Of a stretch of 64,000 nt of DNA, positions 43,454 through 52,530 are shown piece by piece. Every line of letters starts with the position of its first letter. Position 1 is the first letter of the stretch. The position numbers and the translations under genes were made by a program. The notes under the pieces are model-generated. The model was not told where the DNA came from, did no database searches, and saw only the letters and a list, made by a program, of their open reading frames with translations. Source of the stretch: JAYPHU01 sp038127535 (lineage in GTDB: Bacteria; Pseudomonadota; Alphaproteobacteria; Rhodospirillales; UBA2165); contig JAYPHU010000019.1 in the NCBI GenBank assembly GCA_038127535.1, forward strand, positions 13,589-77,588, in the 5' to 3' direction.

Positions 43454-43860
43454 TCCTCACCGGTTTTGGGGACGGCGGAAATGATAACGATTGCCTGGGC
43501 AAGAGGGAAATCATCGGTGATGGTCAGATCAATCTGCGGCTCCATGCCGTCCGGCGTGATCTCGTCCAGCCGATTGAGTGCGCCGCCGGTCAGCTTCATG
43601 GTCGGCTTGCCGGATGGCAGGTTGACCACGCCCATGTCCCGCCAGAAGACGCCCTTACGAAACCCGGTGCCGAGCGCCTTGGAGCACGCCTCCTTGGACG
43701 CATAGCGCTTGGCGTAGCTGGCGGCGCGAAGCCGGCGTTTGTCGGACTTTTGACGTTCCAGCTCGGTAAAAATCCGGTTGGTGAATCGCTCACCGAAACG
43801 GTCCAGGGTTTTTTCCACCCGCCGGATATCAATCAGGTCATTGCCGATCCCCAGGATCAT
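43450..43860 (-). CDS. acpS: AcpS holo-ACP synthase
   Basis: AcpS transfers phosphopantetheine to acyl carrier protein. The 136-residue protein has the metal-binding motif GIGNDLIDIRRVEK. RYASKEACSKALGTGFR and the C-terminal LTITDDFPLAQAIVI follow. Length and motifs are typical. It overlaps pdxJ and the glycosyltransferase by four bases each. Confidence 0.96.
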   Translation of the reverse strand: MILGIGNDLIDIRRVEKTLDRFGERFTNRIFTELERQKSDKRRLRAASYAKRYASKEACSKALGTGFRKGVFWRDMGVVNLPSGKPTMKLTGGALNRLDEITPDGMEPQIDLTITDDFPLAQAIVIISAVPKTGEE

Positions 43861-44612
43861 GCCGACGCTTCACCTAACGCTTCAGAGCGGGCGTTGTCCA
43901 TTAGAGCCCGCATCCGTTTAATGGTGCTGTCGAGCCCGCCGAAAATGGCCTCGCCTATCAGGAAATGCCCAATATTGAGTTCAACGAGTTCGGGTATTTC
44001 CGCGATCGGCCCTACGGTCTCGAACCCCAGGCCATGGCCGGCATGGCATTCCAGTCCGATAGCCTGCGCATAAGCGGCCACTTCCCGGATGCGGATAAGT
44101 TCCTTTTCCCGGTCAGCGCCGTTCAACTCGCAATAGGCGCCCGTGTGCAGTTCGACCACCGGCGCGCCCAGTTCCTTCGCCGCATCCAATTGCCGCGGGT
44201 CCGCCTCGATGAATAATGAGACACGAATGCCTTTGTCCACCAGCGCGCCAACATAGGGAGCCAGGTGTTCCCGCCCGCCGGCCGCGTCCAGTCCGCCCTC
44301 GGTTGTCCGCTCTTCCCGCTTCTCCGGCACGATGCACGCCGCGTGCGGCGCGTGATGCAGGGCGATCTCCAGCATCTCGGCGGTCGCCGCCATTTCCAGA
44401 TTCAACGGCAAATCAATTTCCTGACGTAGCCGGGCGATATCGGTGTCGGATATGTGCCGCCGGTCTTCGCGCAAATGAGCCGTAATACCGTCGGCGCCGG
44501 CTTTGGCGGCAATCACGGCCGCCCGCACCGGATCAGGATGACCACCACCCCGCGCATTCCGGATTGTCGCCACATGATCGATATTTACGCCCAGCCGTAA
44601 ATAAGTGCTCAT
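43857..44612 (-). CDS. pdxJ: PdxJ pyridoxine 5'-phosphate synthase
   Basis: PdxJ forms the pyridine ring of vitamin B6 from DXP and aminoacetone phosphate. The 251-residue TIM barrel has LGVNIDHVATIRNARGG, HLREDRRHI and CIVPEKREERTTEGG. The late GHGLGFETVGPIAEIPE completes the barrel. Its stop overlaps the acpS start and its start overlaps the DUF2062 gene. Confidence 0.97.
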   Translation of the reverse strand: MSTYLRLGVNIDHVATIRNARGGGHPDPVRAAVIAAKAGADGITAHLREDRRHISDTDIARLRQEIDLPLNLEMAATAEMLEIALHHAPHAACIVPEKREERTTEGGLDAAGGREHLAPYVGALVDKGIRVSLFIEADPRQLDAAKELGAPVVELHTGAYCELNGADREKELIRIREVAAYAQAIGLECHAGHGLGFETVGPIAEIPELVELNIGHFLIGEAIFGGLDSTIKRMRALMDNARSEALGEASA

Positions 44613-45211
44613 GATATATCCTCAATGGTCTCTTCGTGGGGAATCCGATTGGCAAGTTTCTCCCGGGATTTCCGTCCATACGCGTCTATAAGCCATCTGA
44701 AGCCAAAGTAAAAGACGACCCAAGCGACAGCGAAATACGGAAGACAGCCGATCAACATCGGGCCCAAGAGCGGCCAAGCGACCTTAACCAGATAGTTCCA
44801 GTCGAATTCTAGGAATGCTTGGACGGCGTTTAGGAATATCTCCGACACATTCATATTCGCCATATCGTCCGGCATCCCGCCGATGCCCATCCAGACCCCG
44901 GTGTGGTATACAAGCCACCAAATGAATGGAAACGTCCAGGGATTGCCGACGATGGTGCCGATGGCGGCGGCCAGCATGCTGGCGCGGGCGAAATAGGACA
45001 TTAACATGCCCAGGAGGATATGGAAGCCCATAAACGGCGTGAATGACACGGCGGCGCCGAATGCGAAGCCCGCCGACACGGCATTGGCGGAGCCTGGCAG
45101 CCGGCTGAGACGCAATACCCAAAACTTGAAAAATCTGCGCCACCCGAGATGCGGCCAGATTAAATCAAGACTTCGGGACCATCGCGGTCGTGGTTTCCGG
45201 CGCTGAAACAT
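44609..45211 (-). CDS. DUF2062 membrane protein
   Basis: A 200-residue inner-membrane protein of the DUF2062 family with three to four helices. The characteristic GSANAVSAGFAFGAAVSFTPF and IGTIVGNPWTFPFIWWL are clear. The N terminus is arginine-rich and cytoplasmic (RKPRPRWSRSL). Function is unknown. It is placed between rsh and pdxJ and overlaps pdxJ by four bases. Confidence 0.93.
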   Translation of the reverse strand: MFQRRKPRPRWSRSLDLIWPHLGWRRFFKFWVLRLSRLPGSANAVSAGFAFGAAVSFTPFMGFHILLGMLMSYFARASMLAAAIGTIVGNPWTFPFIWWLVYHTGVWMGIGGMPDDMANMNVSEIFLNAVQAFLEFDWNYLVKVAWPLLGPMLIGCLPYFAVAWVVFYFGFRWLIDAYGRKSREKLANRIPHEETIEDIS

Positions 45212-45270
45212 GCGGCAATTTTTACTCTGTTGTGCAGCCCGCAGGGCTTGTTTGGATCGGGATATTCCGA

Positions 45271-47421
45271 CTATCCTTTGGTTCTTTCAACTGATTTGAT
45301 TGCCTTGGAGGCTCTGAGCGCCGCGATGATATTGCTGAGGTGCTTGAGGTCCCGGACTTCGACATCGATCAACATATCGAAGAAGTCTTCACTTCGGTTA
45401 GTGAACTTAAGATTGCTGATATTGCCGTCGTTTTTGCCGATCACCATTGAAAGCTCGCCCAGGCTGCCGGGCGTGTTTTCAACCACAATGGAAATACGGC
45501 CGACATAGCGTTCTTCGGTTTCTTCAATGTCCCAGGCCACGTCGATCCATCGTTCGGGCGTGTCGGAAAAATCCACCAGCGTGTCGCAATCAATAGTGTG
45601 AATGGTAATGCCCCGGCCCTTTGTGACAATGCCCACAATACGGTCGCCCGGCAGCGCGTGGCAACATCCGGCGTAATGCAACGCCATCCCGGGGGTCAGC
45701 CCTTTGATGGGCACCTTCTTCTTTTCCACTTTTTTCTTGCGGTTGAACTGATTGGTGACGCCGGAAATAGAGAGAAGGCTACGTTTTTTCTTTTCCTTGG
45801 TTTCCGGATAGACGGCCTCGACCACATCGCGGCCGGAGACATGACCCGCGCCGACCTCCGCATACAGATCGTCGATGGTTTCAGCATCGAACACCACGAG
45901 TACCTCGTTGAGACCTTTGTCAGAGAGTTCATATTCTTCCTGGTGGAACGCGCGCTCCAGGATCGACTTGCCAAGATTCATATACTCTTCACGCTCGCGG
46001 CTGCGGATAAAGCGCCGGATATGCGCGCGGGCCTTGCCGGTAGCGACAAAGTTTTCCCACGTGGGCGAGGGGGTTTGGGCATCGGAGGTGATAATGTCAA
46101 CCTGATCCCCGTTGTTAAGCTCGGTTCGCAGCGGCATGCTCTGGCGATTGATCTTGGCGCCGACGCAGTGATCGCCGACTTCCGAGTGCACCGCATAGGC
46201 AAAGTCCACCGGGGTTGAGCCCGCCGGCAGCACGATCACGTCGCCCTTCGGCGTGAAGCAGAACACCTGATCCGGATACATTTCCAGTTTCGTGTGCTCG
46301 AGGAAGTCATCCGGGTTAGCGGCCTGATCCAGGATTTCGAGAAGTTCCCGCATCCAGCGGAATTGCCGGCCATCGGTGGCATCCGCGCCTTCCTTGTATT
46401 GCCAGTGGGCGGCCACGCCGTGCTCGGCGATCTCGTGCATTTCCCGGGTGCGAATTTGAATTTCGATGCGCAATTGTCCCGGGCCGATGACGCCGGTGTG
46501 GATCGCCCTGTAGCCGTTTGATTTCGGCGTGCTGATGTAATCCTTGATCCGCCCCGGCACGACCCGGTAGGCCTGGTGCATGATCCCCATGGCGCGATAG
46601 CAGTCTTCGACGGTTTCCACCAAAACCCGGAAGGCGATCACGTCGGAAATCTGCTCGAAGGAAATATTCTTCTTCTGCATCTTCCGCCAAATCGAATACG
46701 GCGTTTTCTCGCGGCCTTCCACGTGGGCTCGTAGGCGGGATTCCGCGAGGGTCTTGGTCAGCTCGAAGATGATCTCGTCGACATTGTCTTTTCCCTCGGC
46801 CTTGAGGAATTCCAAGCGGGAGATGATGGAATTGCGAGCCTCGGGATTGAGGACGGCGAAGGACAGGTCCTCCAACTCGTTCTTCATTTCCTGCATGCCC
46901 ACCCGTTCGGCGAGCGGCGCATAGATTTCCATAGTTTCGAGCGCGATGCGGCGGCGTTTGGCCGGTTTGGAAATGAAGTCGATGGTCCTCATATTGTGCA
47001 GCCTGTCCGCCAGCTTCACCAAGAGGACACGGATATCCTCGGACATCGCGAGCACCAATTTACGGAAGTTCTCCGCCTGGTCCGATTGATTGGTCTTCAT
47101 TTCGAGCTGGGTCAGCTTGGTGACTCCGTCCACGAGCTGGCAAATTTCGTCGCCGAATGCGTCGGTAATGTCCCGAGACGTGGTTTCCGTATCCTCGATC
47201 GTATCGTGCAGCAGCGCGGTGATGATCGACGTGGAATCTAGTTTGTATTTGGCAAGGATGCCGGCCACTTCCAGCGGATGAGAGAAATACGGATCGCCGG
47301 ATGCGCGGGTCTGGTTGCCGTGCGCCTTCATGGCGAACACATAGGCTCGGTTCAGCGCCTCTTCGTCCGCGCGAATGTCGTAGGCTTTGACGTTCTCAAC
47401 CAGTTCGTATTGCCGGATCAT
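45271..47421 (-). CDS. rsh: Rsh bifunctional (p)ppGpp synthetase/hydrolase
   Basis: This 716-residue RelA/SpoT homologue sets the level of the stringent alarmone. The HD hydrolase domain is first, with YFSHPLEVAGIL and ALLHDTIEDTETT. The synthetase domain follows, with RIKDYISTPKSNGYRAIHTG and EIQIRTREMHEIAEHG. TGS, helical and ACT domains complete it, with a zinc-finger-like YAGCCHALPGD segment. Both catalytic cores look complete, so it is probably the sole bifunctional enzyme, as is usual in alphaproteobacteria. rpoZ and folK lie upstream. Confidence 0.97.
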   Translation of the reverse strand: MIRQYELVENVKAYDIRADEEALNRAYVFAMKAHGNQTRASGDPYFSHPLEVAGILAKYKLDSTSIITALLHDTIEDTETTSRDITDAFGDEICQLVDGVTKLTQLEMKTNQSDQAENFRKLVLAMSEDIRVLLVKLADRLHNMRTIDFISKPAKRRRIALETMEIYAPLAERVGMQEMKNELEDLSFAVLNPEARNSIISRLEFLKAEGKDNVDEIIFELTKTLAESRLRAHVEGREKTPYSIWRKMQKKNISFEQISDVIAFRVLVETVEDCYRAMGIMHQAYRVVPGRIKDYISTPKSNGYRAIHTGVIGPGQLRIEIQIRTREMHEIAEHGVAAHWQYKEGADATDGRQFRWMRELLEILDQAANPDDFLEHTKLEMYPDQVFCFTPKGDVIVLPAGSTPVDFAYAVHSEVGDHCVGAKINRQSMPLRTELNNGDQVDIITSDAQTPSPTWENFVATGKARAHIRRFIRSREREEYMNLGKSILERAFHQEEYELSDKGLNEVLVVFDAETIDDLYAEVGAGHVSGRDVVEAVYPETKEKKKRSLLSISGVTNQFNRKKKVEKKKVPIKGLTPGMALHYAGCCHALPGDRIVGIVTKGRGITIHTIDCDTLVDFSDTPERWIDVAWDIEETEERYVGRISIVVENTPGSLGELSMVIGKNDGNISNLKFTNRSEDFFDMLIDVEVRDLKHLSNIIAALRASKAIKSVERTKG

Positions 47422-47566
47422 TCAGTCTCATTCCCGGAGCCAATTGTACGGCCGCTAGAAAACGGCCCTATCCTCATATAGCCTGGAAATTTGGCAATTG
47501 AACAGCACAACGGAACATCGGCTCTTTACCGTTGCCGCAAAAAAATTTTTAGTTGGAATAACGGAC

Positions 47567-47980
47567 TTAGAGCTGTTCGTCGTCACCGGCCGGCGGTTGT
47601 TCAACCGGCAGCACGTTGTCTTCAAAGATCGGCACCGGCACATCGCTCTCCTGGCCCTCTTCCGGGACCGGCAAAGTGATGTTCTGCTTCAATCCTTCCA
47701 GCTCGCCGGAAACGGCCATATCTTCCAGCTCTTCTTCGGTGGGCTCGTCGGATTCAATGTGTTTCTGGAGGCCCTTGACCAGGGTTTGCTCGATCTCTTC
47801 CAGGTCCAAGTTTTCTTCCGCGATTTCCCGCAGCGCAATAACCGGGTTCTTGTCGTTATCGCGCTCCACGGTCAGCTCGGCGCCGGACGACAGGCTGCGC
47901 GCGCGCTGTGCGGCGAGCATAACCAATTCAAACCGGTTGGAAACTTTTTCGATGCAATCTTCTACGGTCACGCGGGCCAT
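47567..47980 (-). CDS. rpoZ: RNA polymerase omega subunit
   Basis: The 137-residue omega subunit starts MARVTVEDCIEKVSNRFELV and has the AAQRARSLSSG segment and RDNDKNPVIALREIAEE. The usual core ends near residue 70, and a long acidic tail follows, as in other alphaproteobacteria. It precedes rsh, and omega helps ppGpp act on RNA polymerase in other bacteria. That makes the neighbourhood sensible. Confidence 0.96.
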   Translation of the reverse strand: MARVTVEDCIEKVSNRFELVMLAAQRARSLSSGAELTVERDNDKNPVIALREIAEENLDLEEIEQTLVKGLQKHIESDEPTEEELEDMAVSGELEGLKQNITLPVPEEGQESDVPVPIFEDNVLPVEQPPAGDDEQL

Positions 47981-48061
47981 GCGGGGGCTCTCCTTGCCGA
48001 AGTCGGAGTTATCGAGGGGTGGACGCTGGGTTATAAACGGGCTGCGGAAAAATGCAAGGGC

Positions 48062-48556
48062 TCAATCCAATATTTCGATCTTTTGCGCCGGGTCCAGGGC
48101 GTCGACCAGCCCCGCCAGGGACTGCTTGGTTACCGGATGAACCCAATCCGGCGCGATATCCTTGAGTGGCAGCAGCACAAACGCCCTCTCAGGTAATCTT
48201 GGATGGGGCAGAGTCAACCGGTCACCGTCCAAAACACGGTTGTCATATGCCAACAGATCCAGGTCCACGATGCGGGCGGCGTTGCGCTCTGCCCGCTCTC
48301 GGCCCACGGCGGCCTCGATCTCCAGCAGCTTTTCGAGCACGGCTTCGGGCGGCAGATCGGTCTCCACCGAGGCGACCGCGTTGACGTACCAGGGCTGATC
48401 CGAGGCGGGAACCGGCGCCGTTTTGTAGAACCTGGAAACGCCCGCGACTTTAATTCCGGCTTTCCCTATTAATTCTAATGCTTTACGGCAGTTGTCCTCA
48501 GGCTCATCGCTGGCGCTGGACGGCAGATTTGAGCCGATGCCTACAAGGATCATCAA
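48062..48556 (-). CDS. folK: FolK hydroxymethyl-dihydropterin pyrophosphokinase
   Basis: FolK activates the pterin for folate synthesis. The 164-residue protein has GIGSNLPSS, then SRFYKTAPVPASDQPWYVNAV. The metal-ATP motif ARIVDLDLLAYDNRV and PHPRLPERAFVLLPL follow. It reads into rpoZ across 81 bases. It is divergent from the NYN gene. Confidence 0.95.
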   Translation of the reverse strand: MMILVGIGSNLPSSASDEPEDNCRKALELIGKAGIKVAGVSRFYKTAPVPASDQPWYVNAVASVETDLPPEAVLEKLLEIEAAVGRERAERNAARIVDLDLLAYDNRVLDGDRLTLPHPRLPERAFVLLPLKDIAPDWVHPVTKQSLAGLVDALDPAQKIEILD

Positions 48557-48670
48557 ACGGTTCCCACGGAAAGTTTACGAGTGTAGCATCTCGATCTGTT
48601 TTATTAGAATTGTGCCGCGCTATTATTCAGCGGACAAGATTCATTGTCCAAAATTCATTTCGAGGATGCG

Positions 48671-49443
48671 ATGATGAACTTCTATCCCGGTGAACGTATT
48701 GGCTTATTTATCGACGGCTCTAATCTGTACGCCGCCGCCCGCGCCCTTGGTTTTGATATTGATTACAAGAACTTACTGAAGGTTTTTGAAGAAAGGGGCA
48801 CGCTAATCCGCACCTTTTATTACACCGCCATGGTGGAAGAACAGGAGTGTTCCCCGATCCGGCCGCTGGTCGATTGGCTGGACTACAACGGCTACACCAT
48901 GGTGACCAAACCCACCAAGGAATTTACTGACACCGCAGGCCGCAAGAAGATCAAAGGCAATATTCATATCGAGCTGGCCGTGGATGTAATGGAAATCCAA
49001 CCACATCTGGATCATATCGTGATCTTTACCGGCGATGGCGATTTTCGTCGGCTGGTCGAGTCGGTTCAGCGCAAAGGTGGGCGGGTGTCGGTAGTCAGCA
49101 CGGTTGTTTCCAAACCGCCGATGATTGCCGATGAAATACGCCGCCAGGCCGATGTTTTTATCGAGCTGGCCGATCTCCAAGAACTCATCGAACGCCAAGG
49201 CGGTCAGGGGCATNNNNNNNNNNNNNNNNNNNNNNNNNNNNNNNNNNNNNNNNNNNNNNNNNNNNNNNNNNNNNNNNNNNNNNNNNNNNNNNNNNNNNNN
49301 NNNNNNNNNNNNNTATCGAGCTGGCCGATCTCCAAGAACTCATCGAACGCCAAGGCGGTCAGGGGCATCATCCCCAAATGGATATGTATGAAGAGGACTA
49401 CCTGATCGATGACTACGACGAGGATTACGTGGGCTCCGCGTAA
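48671..49443 (+). CDS. NYN/LabA-like ribonuclease-fold protein, interrupted by an assembly gap
   Basis: A PIN-like NYN-domain protein of the LabA type, with the metal-binding acidic residues in RIGLFIDGSNLYAAARAL and VDVMEIQPHLDHIVIFTGDGDF. RKGGRVSVVST follows. Such proteins are putative RNases. The coding sequence is broken by 100 N at 49214-49313, but 55 bases are repeated exactly on both sides (49159-49213 and 49314-49368). Merging them gives a single frame of 205 residues whose acidic tail reads DMYEEDYLIDDYDEDYVGSA. Start at ATG 48671 (or 48674), after GAGG. Confidence 0.9.
49214..49313. other. Assembly gap of 100 N between overlapping contig ends
   Basis: The 55 bases before the gap are identical to the 55 bases after it, so this is a scaffold join whose contig ends overlap. 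The true distance is probably minus 55, not plus 100, and 155 bases are likely surplus. Confidence 0.93.
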
Positions 49444-49485
49444 TCCCGCTTGAGTTTTCCGCCGCCGGCGGGAATCTTGGTGCGT

Positions 49486-50112
49486 ATGGATACCCCCGGC
49501 ACAGACTGTTACCTCTGCCCCCGTCTCGCTCAGTTCAGGCATCACAACCGCGAGGCCTACCCCGACTGGTTCAACGCGCCCGTCCCGTCTTTTGGCGGCT
49601 TGGGTGCGGAGCTATTGATCCTGGGCTTGGCCCCCGGTCTCAAAGGGGCGAACCGCACCGGGCGGCCGTTTACCGGGGACTATGCGGGCGATCTACTCTA
49701 TCCGACGCTTTTGAAGTTCGGTTTTGTCAGAGGTGTGTACGACTCCCGCCCCGATGACGGTCTGGAGATGGTGAATACCCGGATTGCCAATGCCGTACGT
49801 TGCGTGCCGCCGCAAAACAAGCCTGTAGGTGCGGAAATCAAAGCCTGCGCCCCGTTTCTGGACAGCGAGCTCACCGCGATGGCCAATCTGAAGGTCATCG
49901 TGGCGCTCGGCACCATTGCTCATAACGCGGCCATCGGCGCGTTGGGCGAGAGGCGGAGCGCCTGGAAGTTTGGGCACAACGTCTCCCACGAGATTGAGGG
50001 CGGGCCGGTGGTGATCGACAGCTATCATTGCTCCCGCTACAACACCAATACGGGCCGGCTGACGGAAGAAATGTTTCACGACGTCTTCAGGAATGTAAAG
50101 GCCCGGCTCTAA
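49486..50112 (+). CDS. Uracil-DNA glycosylase, family 5 (UDGb)
   Basis: A 208-residue uracil-DNA glycosylase that starts base-excision repair of deaminated cytosine. The 4Fe-4S ligands are likely CYLC near the N terminus, plus CVPPQNKP and CAPFL. Motif A reads LGLAPGLKGANRTGRPFTGD, and motif B is HCSRYNTNTGRLT, as in UDGb. The start at ATG 49486 precedes the iron-sulphur site. It follows the NYN gene in the same direction. Confidence 0.9.
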   Translation: MDTPGTDCYLCPRLAQFRHHNREAYPDWFNAPVPSFGGLGAELLILGLAPGLKGANRTGRPFTGDYAGDLLYPTLLKFGFVRGVYDSRPDDGLEMVNTRIANAVRCVPPQNKPVGAEIKACAPFLDSELTAMANLKVIVALGTIAHNAAIGALGERRSAWKFGHNVSHEIEGGPVVIDSYHCSRYNTNTGRLTEEMFHDVFRNVKARL

Positions 50113-50177
50113 TTTGCGCGTTTACAGCCGGGGTCGGTTAAGCTATCCCCTGGCCCGGAATTGACCTGGAGAAAACT

Positions 50178-50786
50178 GTGGAAGTCGTCTGTCTTGATTT
50201 GGAAGGTGTTTTGATCCCGGAAATCTGGATCGGCGTTGCCGAGAAAACCGGCATTGAGGCTCTGCGCGCGACGACCAGGGATATCCCCGACTATGACGAA
50301 CTCATGCAGCAACGGTTGCGGATCATGGATGAGAACGGCTTGGGCCTGCCGATTATCCAGGAAGTCATCGACAGTCTCGATCCGCTGGACGGCGCCAAGG
50401 ATTTTCTAGGCTGGCTGCTGTCAGAGTTCCAGGTCGTGATCCTCTCCGACACGTTTTATGATTTTGCCCGGCCGTTCATGCAAAAACTGAACTGGCCCAC
50501 GCTGTTTTGCCATCGTTTGGAAACGGACATTGACGGCAAGATCGTCGATTACCATCTGCGTATGAAGGATCACAAACGTGAAGCCGTAAAGTCATTAAAA
50601 GTCCTGAATTTCAGTGTGTTTGCCGCCGGTGACAGCTACAACGACACGACCATGCTGGGCGAGGCGGACGCTGGCTTTCTGTTCCGCGCTCCGGACAATG
50701 TGATCGAAGAGTTTCCGCAGTTTCCCCACACCACGTCCTACGACGATCTCGCGGCCAATTTTAAATCCGCCAGCCCGCGCTTCTAG
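50178..50786 (+). CDS. thrH: ThrH bifunctional phosphoserine phosphatase/homoserine phosphotransferase
   Basis: The 202-residue HAD protein begins with the nucleophile motif VCLDLEGVLIPEIW, where the first Asp is catalytic. It also has ILSDTFYDFARPF, then DHKREAVKSL and AAGDSYNDTTMLGEAD. These fit ThrH, which dephosphorylates phosphoserine and can phosphorylate homoserine. It starts at GTG 50178 after GGAG. No threonine or serine gene adjoins it. Confidence 0.93.
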   Translation: MEVVCLDLEGVLIPEIWIGVAEKTGIEALRATTRDIPDYDELMQQRLRIMDENGLGLPIIQEVIDSLDPLDGAKDFLGWLLSEFQVVILSDTFYDFARPFMQKLNWPTLFCHRLETDIDGKIVDYHLRMKDHKREAVKSLKVLNFSVFAAGDSYNDTTMLGEADAGFLFRAPDNVIEEFPQFPHTTSYDDLAANFKSASPRF

Positions 50787-50854
50787 CGCTCACCTATCTT
50801 TCATCTTTGGTTTACCGGGACTCGCGATGCGAGAGTAATCGCGCGCGCAACGAT

Positions 50855-50918
50855 TTATACTGTCTAAATAACCTTACCGATATACACATCGAGACACTTC
50901 AAAAATTGGACAGTATAA
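50855..50918. repeat. Ten-base inverted repeat TTATACTGTC / GACAGTATAA
   Basis: TTATACTGTC at 50855-50864 and its exact reverse complement GACAGTATAA at 50909-50918 are separated by 44 bases. They lie in the promoter region of the HTH-cyclase pseudogene. They could be a looping operator or a vestigial terminus. Nothing between them resembles a transposase. Confidence 0.4.
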
Positions 50919-50976
50919 TTAATCCAGGGAAAAATTCTTGTTGGTTTAATTGGAAAGCGACAAGAGAGGCATAGAA

Positions 50977-52527
50977 ATGCTGAGCAGTAAGGAATTGATG
51001 GAACGCGCCGGCGTCTCGCGGGCGACCCTCGACAACTACATCGGTATGGGACTAATCCCAAAGCCCATGGTCAAGCAGCCGGATGCGGGCAAGACCATGG
51101 CCCGTCGGCTCGGTTATTTCCCCGCCAACACCGTGATCACGCTGGAGCGGGTCAAAAGCCTCAAAAAAGCAAGGCGTCCGGATGGAGGATATTGTCCGGA
51201 AGCTTGGGAGGACGATTGAAACCGTCAATGACAATCCGGCGCCTGCGACGAAACGCAAGGCGGTTGCAAAGTCTGACAACACCCCCTCCCCGGCCTCTTC
51301 CGCAGAGATCACCCCCCCCCACCCCGCGCGCGGTCTACGCCTGACCATCGAAAACCTGGAACATCCGGCATACCTGTTGAACAACAGGTTCGAGGTGGAA
51401 TGGTCGAACGCCGCCGCCGAGGCCGAGATTTTCGGGAAGCCGAACGGCATGCCTAAGGACATCGCGGATCGAAACGTGTTCTCCCTACTGTTCGGCGGGT
51501 TAAGTCAACAATGCGTCGACCGCGCCACCCTCTTTGCCTTTCACCTGGAAATCGCCAAGAACCGGATGTCTAAGGCCAATCTTCTGACCATGGACCCCAA
51601 TCTGTATGAGGCGCAGATCGAAGAGCTGTCTGAGCTCTACTCCGCGGTCGAGGCGGTCAGCTCCCGCTAGCTTCGGGACACCGACATTACTCTTGGGGAT
51701 CACTTCGCGGCGGAAAATCGATACCGGCTCTATGCGTCGTTCTTCCGGGAAGGTGTGTTCTTCGCGTATAACCTGGACGAAGCCGGAGAAGACTCGCTGC
51801 TGCAAATCCTCAGCCGGCGGGATTTGGTGATCCGCGATCTGCTGCGCAACTGGAGACCCTATGTCACGCCGCGGGCCGCTCTGGTGGCGGACCTGCAGAA
51901 CTCGGTCCAAATCTATGCAGAGCTGCCGCCCGACGAGTATTTCGAACTGATCAATTAGATTTGGCGGCGGATGAAGCCGATCTTCTGCAAGTACTGCGCC
52001 ACTCACGGCAAGCATGTGGGTGACGGCATCGTCTACTATTTCTTTCCCCAGCCCGACTGTAACTACGTGTTGAACGCGATCGAATGCGCCTGGGAAATTA
52101 TCATCGCCATGTAGGAGATCGACCGGAAATGGCAGGCCCGCAAGAACTGGGCGAACAGTCTCAAGCTGAATATCGGCCTCGACGAAGGCCAAGAATGGTT
52201 CGGCGCCTATCAGACCACCACGCATCTGGAACTGACGGTCCTCGGTGACACCATTAATCAAGCCGCCCGGCTCAGCGATTTCGCCCGGACGGCGCGGTGT
52301 GGGTGACCAAGTCCATGCTGTACTCCCTCTCCCATCGAGAACGGGAACGGCTGGATTTCGGTATCAAACGCCGGGGTACGGATGGAAACGAGATCGTCGT
52401 GAGCTCGACCTACGGCCGGTTGGCCAATCTTGTCGATCTAAATGAGCTCGGCAATCTCAAGCTGCACGACATCGTCGCCATCCCGGTGACCGAGATTATC
52501 GACTTCAGCACCGAAGAGAACGCCTAA
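50977..52527 (+). pseudogene. HTH-class III adenylate/guanylate cyclase, multiply broken
   Basis: This is the wreck of one long protein. It starts MLSSKELMERAGVSRATLDNY (MerR-like HTH). At 51163-51168 an extra A in an A6 run moves the frame to MEDIVRKLGR and a PAS-like segment. A TAG at 51668-51670 interrupts it, then LRDTDITLGDHFAAENRYRL. A second TAG lies at 51956-51958 (after YFELIN, before IWRRMKP) and a third at 52112-52114. The cyclase core GTKHVGDGIVYYFFP-type region and VLGDTINQAARLSDFAR are clear. A missing G near 52290 then gives AVWVTKSMLYSLS to the natural stop at 52525-52527. Confidence 0.88.
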
Positions 52528-52530
52528 CCC

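Noticed and set aside
49214..49313. A tandem repeat in the NYN gene
   Set aside because: The second copy of the 55 bases is directly across a run of N, with no other duplicated material, which points to an assembly overlap.
51668..52114. Reassignment of TAG to glutamine
   Set aside because: Many intact genes in this window, including ntrC, the CcsA-like gene, ispDF and the Rieske gene, end in TAG. The amber codons in two decayed genes are better read as nonsense mutations.
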